NCBI GenBank assembly: GCA_023301545.1
Contig: JALZUI010000129.1
Coordinates: forward strand, 1-11,355
Direction: 5' to 3'
DNA length: 11,355 bases
Source: Akkermansiaceae bacterium
GTDB taxonomy: Bacteria > Verrucomicrobiota > Verrucomicrobiia > Verrucomicrobiales > Akkermansiaceae
Position numbers and translations under genes: made by a program. The stretch's first letter is position 1; every line of letters starts with the position of its first letter. The notes beneath the pieces were generated by a model. It saw only the letters and a list, made by a program, of their open reading frames with translations, made no database searches and was not told the origin of the DNA. Below, piece by piece: positions 1-5,170 of the stretch.

Positions 1-174
1 AATTAGTAAGAGCATAAAATGAAGGCGATTCCAACTGTTCTCGCTAAATTTACTTTTTCTTCTGCGATGAATGTAGTTTTGGAAGTGTATTGGGCCGCCT
101 GTTCAAAAAAATAAAAATCGGTTGCTAGCTGGCGGAAATCTTGTATGCCTTATTGGTAACTTCCTCAAGTATCC

Positions 175-1881
175 ATGTCTAAACTAATTAAAATTCTTAC
201 GATTTTCGCAATCTTGTGTTCTATGACTGCTGTTTCTCACGCCGCAGGTGGTGGAGATCCTGCTTACAAAGCGGCTGAACATGCTGAGATTGGCCTTGAG
301 AAAGATCAATACGCAAAGTTTCCGAAGCCACTCAAGCTCTACCCTGAGGTAGAAGGGTCTATTGGAGAAAAACTCTCTGCGCGTACGAAAGGGAAGCATG
401 GAGCTTTTAATATAACCGCTACGATTATTTTCCTCTTGGCGATTATTCATACATTTCTTGCCGGAGTTTTCACCGACATGGCTTACAAGCACAAGAAGGT
501 TCACAAGGTGCGTATTGCTGCAGAAGGTCGCCGGGCGGTTGATAAGCCTGAGGATGACGCTAAAGACGATGAATGTTTCCGTTATCACCTCTTTCACTTT
601 TTGGGTGAGGTTGAGGCTGTTTTTGGGATCTGGATTGTGGCGCTCGCTGGGGCGATTGTTTATTTCTTCGGGATTCAAGACGGAAGTGCGTGGGAAGGGG
701 TTAAGCAACTCCAGCAGTACTTCGGTCATGATGTAAACTTTACCGAGCCTCTATTCGTGATTATCGTGATGGCAATTGCCGCGACACGCCCAGTGGTGCG
801 TTTTGCAGAAGCGGTTGTTAATAAGATCGCAGGAGTCTTTGGTGGTGGTGACGCAGCCTGGTGGCTCGCGGCGATTACAATCACGCCAATTCTTGGGTCT
901 TTCATTACTGAGCCTGCAGCGATGACGATAGCGGCAATGCTTTTAGGGAAAAAGTTTTTCGAAAAGAAGCCTTCTGCCAAGTTTGCTTACGCTACGCTAG
1001 GGTTACTCTTTGTTAATATTTCTGTAGGAGGTACGCTGACTCACTTTGCAGCTCCTCCGGTACTCATGGTAGCCGCTCCTTGGCATTGGGGAACGGGCTT
1101 TATGATGATGAACTTCGGATGGAAAGCGGTAATAGGAATCTTGATCGCTAATACGGTTTACTTTTTATACTTTAAGGGAGAATTTGCTAAGCTGAAGCAG
1201 CCCGTTCTCGATAGCGCTTCCATTGTCAGTCGTAAGTGGGAAGAGCGTGAGGATAAGATCCCAGCATGGGTTACTGCGGTACACCTTGGAGTGCTCGCCT
1301 TTACTGTTTTGATGAGCCACTACCCAGCGCTCTTTATTGGTGGATTTTTAATGCTAATCGCTTTCACAGAGGCTACTGGCCATCACCAGAATGATGTTAA
1401 GATGCGTTCACCAATTCTAGTTGGTTTCTTCCTCGCTGCGCTTGTAGTGCACGGGCGTTGTCAAGCTTGGTGGATTGAGGTTCTCCTGACTTCTATTGAT
1501 AGCCCATGGATCCTCATGGTTGGTTCTACTGTACTTACAGCCTTTAACGATAATGCGGCGATCACCTTCCTTGCTTCACAGGCTCCAGGGCTTGGCGATG
1601 CGGCGAAATACGCTGTCGTAGCTGGTGCAGTAACTGGTGGAGGTTTGACTGTTATTGCTAATGCTCCTAATCCGGCTGGGCAATCGATCTTGGCCAAACA
1701 TTTTAAAGGTGGCGTTTCGCCTGGAAAGCTTGTTAAGGGCGCACTTATCCCGACGATTATTATGGGGGCGTGTTTCATGCTATTCCCTTCCAAAGGAATG
1801 AAAGATGGATCTTCATCGCACGGTGAATCTACAGAGTTACATGGGGAAGCTCATGGAGCGGAAGATAAAGAACACCACTAA
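175..1881 (+). CDS. Putative Na+/H+ antiporter (Na_H_antiport_3-like membrane transporter)
   Basis: A 568-residue polytopic inner-membrane protein resembling the family annotated as putative Na+/H+ antiporter, also known from Chlamydiae, in the ArsB/NhaD-like ion transporter group. The predicted role is exchange of Na+ for H+; the substrate is inferred, not shown. The N-terminus (residues 1-23, ending VSHA before AGGG) looks like a cleavable signal peptide, which supports this ATG although no clear Shine-Dalgarno precedes it. A soluble segment follows to about residue 75, then roughly 11-12 hydrophobic segments between 78 and 537. Two family-like polar motifs interrupt helices, FITEPAAMT near 243-251 and FNDNAAITF at 457-465, with ANAPNPAG at 495-502; these probably line the ion path. 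The C-terminal tail (544-568) is hydrophilic with five His and seven acidic residues. Riboflavin synthase begins 5 bases after the stop, so co-transcription is likely. Confidence 0.82.
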   Translation: MSKLIKILTIFAILCSMTAVSHAAGGGDPAYKAAEHAEIGLEKDQYAKFPKPLKLYPEVEGSIGEKLSARTKGKHGAFNITATIIFLLAIIHTFLAGVFTDMAYKHKKVHKVRIAAEGRRAVDKPEDDAKDDECFRYHLFHFLGEVEAVFGIWIVALAGAIVYFFGIQDGSAWEGVKQLQQYFGHDVNFTEPLFVIIVMAIAATRPVVRFAEAVVNKIAGVFGGGDAAWWLAAITITPILGSFITEPAAMTIAAMLLGKKFFEKKPSAKFAYATLGLLFVNISVGGTLTHFAAPPVLMVAAPWHWGTGFMMMNFGWKAVIGILIANTVYFLYFKGEFAKLKQPVLDSASIVSRKWEEREDKIPAWVTAVHLGVLAFTVLMSHYPALFIGGFLMLIAFTEATGHHQNDVKMRSPILVGFFLAALVVHGRCQAWWIEVLLTSIDSPWILMVGSTVLTAFNDNAAITFLASQAPGLGDAAKYAVVAGAVTGGGLTVIANAPNPAGQSILAKHFKGGVSPGKLVKGALIPTIIMGACFMLFPSKGMKDGSSSHGESTELHGEAHGAEDKEHH

Positions 1882-1886
1882 TCCTT

Positions 1887-2471
1887 ATGTTTACAGGCCT
1901 AGTAGAAGCAGTAGGGGAGGTTGTAGCGCTAGAGACGCGCGGTGAGCAAGCTCGCCTAGTGGTTAAGGCCTCGTTTGCAGCAGAGGTCGAACTTGGTGAT
2001 TCGGTGGCGATTAATGGCTGCTGTCTTACGGTCGTTGAGTTTGACGAGGCGACCTTGGCTTTTGATATTCTTCGCCAGACCTTGGCGGTGACTTCACTTG
2101 GAGATGTGCGAGAAGGCTCTCTGGTGAATTTGGAAAGAGCGCTCGCGGTCGGGGATCGCCTCGGTGGTCACTTTGTGCAAGGGCATGTTGATGACGTCGG
2201 TGTGATTCTGGATCTCTCAGAAGTTGGCCAAGATCACCGTTATGAGGTGAAGTTGCCTGCATCGATACATAAATACTGTATTCCTAAAGGGGCTCTCTGT
2301 TTAGATGGGGTCTCGCTTACCCTTGCCGAGTTGACGGAGGAGAGCGCAATTTTCTGGATTATTCCGCATACCTTTACAGGGACGAGCCTTCAAGGCAAGA
2401 AGGTCGGCGATAGAGTAAACTTAGAGGCGGATATGCTCGCTAAGTACGTTGAAAAGCTCAGGCCGAGTTAA
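1887..2471 (+). CDS. ribE: Riboflavin synthase, alpha subunit type
   Basis: This 194-residue protein is riboflavin synthase, which dismutates two 6,7-dimethyl-8-ribityllumazine molecules into riboflavin and the pyrimidinedione recycled by lumazine synthase. It shows the family's two-fold internal repeat of lumazine-binding barrels. The first starts with MFTGLVEAVGEV and carries NGCCLTV (43-49) and NLERAL (81-86). The second starts near GGHFVQGHVDDVG (93-105) and carries DGVSLTL (140-146) and NLEADML (178-184). A C-terminal helix (about 184-194) would mediate trimerisation. The length is close to the usual 195-215. The MFTG start is the conserved N-terminus, so the start is secure despite no clear ribosome-binding site; translation may couple to the antiporter gene 5 bases upstream. 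No other rib gene and no FMN riboswitch lie in the window. The symbol follows the ribE naming; some species call it ribC or ribB. Confidence 0.96.
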   Translation: MFTGLVEAVGEVVALETRGEQARLVVKASFAAEVELGDSVAINGCCLTVVEFDEATLAFDILRQTLAVTSLGDVREGSLVNLERALAVGDRLGGHFVQGHVDDVGVILDLSEVGQDHRYEVKLPASIHKYCIPKGALCLDGVSLTLAELTEESAIFWIIPHTFTGTSLQGKKVGDRVNLEADMLAKYVEKLRPS

Positions 2472-2488
2472 GGCCTCTTGGAGATGAT

Positions 2489-2512
2489 TCAGCGGGATGT
2501 TAGTTCCGCTGA
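2489..2512. terminator. Hairpin between convergent genes, possible terminator
   Basis: The 7-bp inverted repeat TCAGCGG / CCGCTGA (2489-2495 and 2506-2512) has a 10-base loop and sits between the stop codons of ribE (+) and the M48 protease (-). Its position suits a shared bidirectional terminator. Neither side has a strong T-tract, so it is not a textbook Rho-independent terminator. A second small hairpin, CAGGT/ACCTG (2533-2547), overlaps the protease stop codon. Confidence 0.4.
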
Positions 2513-2537
2513 GCTCTAAATAGTTCTCGTTCCAGGT

Positions 2538-3782
2538 TTAGGACCTGAGGGCATTGATGCGCTGGAGAACTGGCGGGTGTGAATACTCTAAGAAGACGAC
2601 AAGAGGATGCGGAGTGAGGTTAGAGAGATTTTGCGCTGATAACTTTTTGAGGGCGCTGATGAGGTGCTCTGGTGTTCCTTGGTGCTCCTTGGCGTAGTTG
2701 TCGGCCTCAAACTCATGTTTACGGGACCAGCGGTTCATCGCTAGACTGATGAGGAAGGAGACGGGTTGGAAGACAATGCCAAAGAGGGCGAATCCGACAT
2801 AGATGGGCGCGCTGTCGGTGAATCCGAAGGCTTCGTAGACGACTTGGCTCACTGCGGAGTCGGGAGAGGTGAAAATCCCGATGAGGTAAAAGATCACGGC
2901 CATCTGCACGACAGAGAGGACGATTCTCTGAAGGATATGGCGGCATTTAAAGTGTCCGATTTCGTGGGCTAGGACGGCTACGAGTTCTGGGATTGATTGT
3001 TCTTTGATTAAGGTGTCGTAAAGGGCGATTTTTTTCTGTTTTCCAAATCCCGTAAAGAATGCGTTTGCTTTGGTGGAGCGTTTAGACCCGTCGATTACGA
3101 AAAGCTCGGTCAGGGGGAACTCGCACTTGGCTGACATGGCTTCGATCTCGGTTTTTAGTGCTCCGTCTTCTAATGGAGTAAACTTATTGAAGAGGGGCAT
3201 GATGTATGTCGGAGCGAGATAGGTAAGGAGTAGCGAGAAAACTGTTACTGCTGCCCACGCCCATAGCCAGGCGTTGTCAACACTGTTGAAAATCCAGAGG
3301 AGGAGGGCGATGATAGGGCCTCCGAGCAGGGCGGTGATTAGGAGGGATTTTAGCTGGTCGGAAACGAAAGTTGCAGAGGTGGTTTTGTTGAACCCAAAGC
3401 GCTTTTCGAGAATAAATGTAGAGTAGATATCAAAAGGCATGGTAAGCAGGAGGTTGCCAAGAAAAAGAAGCCCTAGATAAGCTAGTCCGGAGAGGATGTA
3501 ACCAAATCCAAAAACACTGACCACGCCCTCGAGCCAGACGAATCCATTACATAACCAGAAGGTGAGGAGAACAAAGAGGTTAAAGATCGACGATACGATG
3601 TCGAACTTGGAGTTTGCCTGCATGTATTGCTGTGATTCCTCGTACTTTTTCTTATCAAAGACGTCGGAAAACTCGGCAGGGAGCTCGGGGCTAGAGGCCT
3701 TTAGGTTCAGCAGAGTGGCGATGAAATCAAGCTTCCAGAGCGCGATTAAGATAAGGATGAGAATGAGGGCTAGAGGAGTCAT
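2538..3782 (-). CDS. M48 family (Ste24/CAAX prenyl protease-like) integral membrane zinc metallopeptidase
   Basis: A Ste24-type M48 membrane metalloprotease of 414 residues from the ATG at 3782; an in-frame TTG at 3788 would add two. The ATG is preferred because AGGG lies 9 bases upstream of it but only 3 from the TTG. From the ATG, the zinc motif HEIGH is at 273-277 within AVLAHEIGHF, and the third ligand is the Glu of HEFEAD (about 357). The conserved NAFF stretch near 240 and the C-terminal EYSHPPVLQRI also match the family. Hydrophobic segments occur near 3-20, 66-110, 146-196, 284-304 and 328-350, as expected for a helical-barrel enzyme with a membrane-enclosed active site. Eukaryotic Ste24 trims prenylated CaaX proteins. 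Bacteria usually lack such substrates, so degradation of damaged membrane proteins is the likelier role. It is distinct from the shorter HtpX. The gene downstream, ribE, is convergent. Confidence 0.92.
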   Translation of the reverse strand: MTPLALILILILIALWKLDFIATLLNLKASSPELPAEFSDVFDKKKYEESQQYMQANSKFDIVSSIFNLFVLLTFWLCNGFVWLEGVVSVFGFGYILSGLAYLGLLFLGNLLLTMPFDIYSTFILEKRFGFNKTTSATFVSDQLKSLLITALLGGPIIALLLWIFNSVDNAWLWAWAAVTVFSLLLTYLAPTYIMPLFNKFTPLEDGALKTEIEAMSAKCEFPLTELFVIDGSKRSTKANAFFTGFGKQKKIALYDTLIKEQSIPELVAVLAHEIGHFKCRHILQRIVLSVVQMAVIFYLIGIFTSPDSAVSQVVYEAFGFTDSAPIYVGFALFGIVFQPVSFLISLAMNRWSRKHEFEADNYAKEHQGTPEHLISALKKLSAQNLSNLTPHPLVVFLEYSHPPVLQRINALRS

Positions 3783-3837
3783 TTCCAACGACCCTAATCT
3801 TTACGGCATAGGATGCACGCAGAAAATTAGGGATAAT

Positions 3838-3866
3838 GGCAAGGGGCTAGCTCCCCCTGCCTTTTT
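3838..3866. terminator. GC-rich hairpin with T-tract on the plus strand
   Basis: The repeat GGCAAGGGG / CCCCCTGCC (3838-3846 and 3853-3861, one mismatch) encloses a short CTAGCT loop and is followed on the plus strand by TTTTT. It lies directly after the stop codon of the minus-strand iota-CA-like gene, which suggests it terminates that gene. For a minus-strand transcript, however, the run of U comes before the stem and only ATTATCCC follows. It may work weakly in both directions or chiefly stop antisense transcription coming from the protease region. Confidence 0.5.
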
Positions 3867-4332
3867 ATGCTGCCGGATTGTAGGGCAGGGATGAATGGTG
3901 GAGATCAATCTTTAATGCTCCTTCAACCACTTTGTAAGCAAAGGTGTATTCGACTTTAGTGTCATTGCCATCGAGATCGGTGAAGTAATAATTCCCCATG
4001 GCAATTGCGCGGGCTTCTTCTAAGATGACGCCTGTGTTTTCAAAGCGTACCTTGGTCCATGGCTGCAGGGCGAACCCTGTATCTTCCTCGCATTTACACT
4101 CGCTACCAGCGATGAAATATGAGGTCGCTTGCTTCTTACAAGAGCGGAACTGCTCGATAGCACATCTGGTGGGTTTGAAGAGGACTACGCCGTCATCAAA
4201 TCCGTATTGTTGATCAAGGAAATCACTTGTGAATTGCTCACATTCTGTACGAACTTGTTTAAGAGATCCGATTTTGACTACTCCAGCTCCCCACGTGGAC
4301 TGGGCTGATTCAACTTGCTCTAGCGTTATCAT
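3865..4332 (-). CDS. COG4337-family NTF2-like protein, candidate iota-class carbonic anhydrase
   Basis: From the ATG at 4332 this is a 155-residue soluble protein without signal peptide or membrane segment. Homologues are often labelled phosphoribosyl-AMP cyclohydrolase, but no HisI motifs are present. The conserved blocks GVVLFKPT (48-55), GFALQPWTKVRFEN (86-99), AIAMGNYYFTD (109-119), KVEYTFAY (126-133) and the C-terminal LHHSSLP (144-150) match my recollection of the COG4337 / CaMKII-AD-like family, members of which were characterised as iota-class carbonic anhydrases (CO2 hydration, some metal-free). T93, Y115 or Y116, H145/H146 and S147/S148 are candidate bicarbonate-site residues. Several Cys occur (31, 57, 65, 79, 81), including CKC. 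The track-length start is a TTG at 4371. I prefer the ATG because the conserved part begins at ITLEQVESAQ and the TTG would lie in the putative -35. No Shine-Dalgarno is visible; a leaderless mRNA would explain this. Activity is inferred from family only. Confidence 0.72.
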   Translation of the reverse strand: MITLEQVESAQSTWGAGVVKIGSLKQVRTECEQFTSDFLDQQYGFDDGVVLFKPTRCAIEQFRSCKKQATSYFIAGSECKCEEDTGFALQPWTKVRFENTGVILEEARAIAMGNYYFTDLDGNDTKVEYTFAYKVVEGALKIDLHHSSLPYNPAA

Positions 4333-4334
4333 AA

Positions 4335-4371
4335 TACAAATTGTATACAAGTTGCGCTCGGTTGTACGCAA
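4335..4371 (-). promoter_or_regulatory. Candidate promoter with two in-phase TTGTAnnCAA palindromes
   Basis: Read on the minus strand, TTGCGT (4371-4366), an 18-base spacer and TATACA (4347-4342) form a sigma70-like promoter placed about 10 bases before the iota-CA-like ATG, implying a leader of only a few bases. The perfect palindrome TTGTATACAA (4341-4350) covers the -10, and TTGTACGCAA (4362-4371, 8 of 10 identical) covers the -35, with start-to-start spacing of 21 bp, about two helical turns. TACAAATTGTA (4335-4345) overlaps the first. The shape resembles operators of GntR/FadR-type repressors, which is inference only. Confidence 0.45.
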
Positions 4372-4394
4372 TTCAAAATATGAAACAATTTTCG

Positions 4395-5102
4395 TTATTT
4401 TTTAGGGAGGTTTTTCTTTAGCTTGGGTCCTAATGGTGTTTCCAGGGCTTGAAGCCAATCCTCTTCGTGATCGATATCGGTGAGTTCTGGCAGGAGTTGT
4501 ACGCTCAGCCCAGCTTGCTCTACTTTGGCTAGCGTTGCTTCAAGCGTGTTCTCTGCGCTCCAAGGGATTTCTCGGAAAGGGGCGGTCGTGAATGTATTGA
4601 GATTAATTAAACAGTAACCGCCATCTGGGGTCGGGCCGATTGTGACATCGCTTTTTTTTCCTTGTCGGTAGGCGATATCAATCCAGCTGGCGGAGAGAAA
4701 GGGGCAGTCCGATCCGATTGCTGAAACTTGCTCAAAGCCATCATCAAATCCTTGCTTAAAAGCGCTTTCTAATCGGTCGCCCAGATCTCCATCGGGCTGC
4801 GCGACGAAATCAACGCTGGGAGTCTTATCATCAAGAGGGGTCAAGCCTGGGCCTTCCATTCGGTGGTTTAGGTCCGGGAGGAGCCAGAACTTAATTGCCT
4901 CTTCCGCGTCCGCTGGAGCAAAGCAAAAGCGGTAGTGGCAATTGGGGATCCATTTCAGTTGCGTTAACAGTGTTGAAACAAGGGATTTATAGATATTGAC
5001 CGCTTGTTCAGCACCCGCGGTTTGGGCAATGCGGGTTTTCACTTTTCCCTCCACAGGTTCTTTCAGAAAGATGAGGAGGAGACGTGTAGGGGAGGGGGGC
5101 AT
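4395..5102 (-). CDS. TIGR04282/DUF2064 family GT-A fold glycosyl/nucleotidyltransferase
   Basis: A 235-residue soluble protein of the GT-A fold family TIGR04282 (DUF2064), whose members often sit near arsenosugar biosynthesis genes and are annotated as glycosyltransferases; the actual donor and acceptor are unknown here. Family signatures appear in order: LKEPVEGKVKTRI (13-25), the nucleotide-binding N-terminal loop; QPDGDLGDRL (102-111); GSDCP (130-134, usually GTDCP), containing the metal-binding Asp; PTPDGGYCLI (157-166); and DIDHEEDW (209-216) near the C-terminus. Length is typical. No arsenosugar or phosphonate partner gene is visible nearby, so pathway membership cannot be claimed. The ATG at 5102 lacks a good ribosome-binding site, but the conserved N-terminal strand (TRLLLIFLK) begins soon after, so the start is reasonable. 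It is divergent from ftsK with 68 bases between starts and may share a transcript with the downstream iota-CA-like gene 62 bases away, although that gene seems to have its own promoter. Confidence 0.85.
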   Translation of the reverse strand: MPPSPTRLLLIFLKEPVEGKVKTRIAQTAGAEQAVNIYKSLVSTLLTQLKWIPNCHYRFCFAPADAEEAIKFWLLPDLNHRMEGPGLTPLDDKTPSVDFVAQPDGDLGDRLESAFKQGFDDGFEQVSAIGSDCPFLSASWIDIAYRQGKKSDVTIGPTPDGGYCLINLNTFTTAPFREIPWSAENTLEATLAKVEQAGLSVQLLPELTDIDHEEDWLQALETPLGPKLKKNLPKK

Positions 5103-5170
5103 AGGATTTGATGATTAAGAAAGCTTGATTATTAAGCTAAACATGGAATAACGCTAGGAGAGAAATTGAT

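Noticed and set aside
1..15. Minus-strand ATG at 15 followed by hydrophobic codons (MLLLI) that could begin a divergent secreted protein.
   Set aside because: Only five codons are visible before the window edge and there is no convincing ribosome-binding site.
3..150. Open minus-strand frame of 48 codons upstream of the antiporter gene, with a plausible-looking composition.
   Set aside because: It has no ATG, GTG or TTG in frame, and an open run of this length occurs readily by chance.
132..160. Possible antiporter promoter: TTGCTA, 16-base spacer, TATGCC near 122-149.
   Set aside because: The -10 matches the consensus in only about half its positions and the spacing is short; not strong enough to list.
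184..729. Long minus-strand open frame inside the antiporter gene.
   Set aside because: It is antisense to a clearly coding membrane protein, shows no recognisable domain, and is explained by the codon structure of the real gene.
3865..4371. Annotation of the small minus-strand gene as HisI phosphoribosyl-AMP cyclohydrolase.
   Set aside because: None of the HisI zinc-binding Cys/His motifs can be seen; the visible blocks fit the COG4337 NTF2-like family.
5108..5160. Possible ftsK promoters starting TTGATG or TTGATT, and a small AGCTT/AAGCT inverted repeat in the divergent gap.
   Set aside because: Neither has a recognisable -10 at proper spacing, and the repeat is only 5 bp with an AT-rich background.
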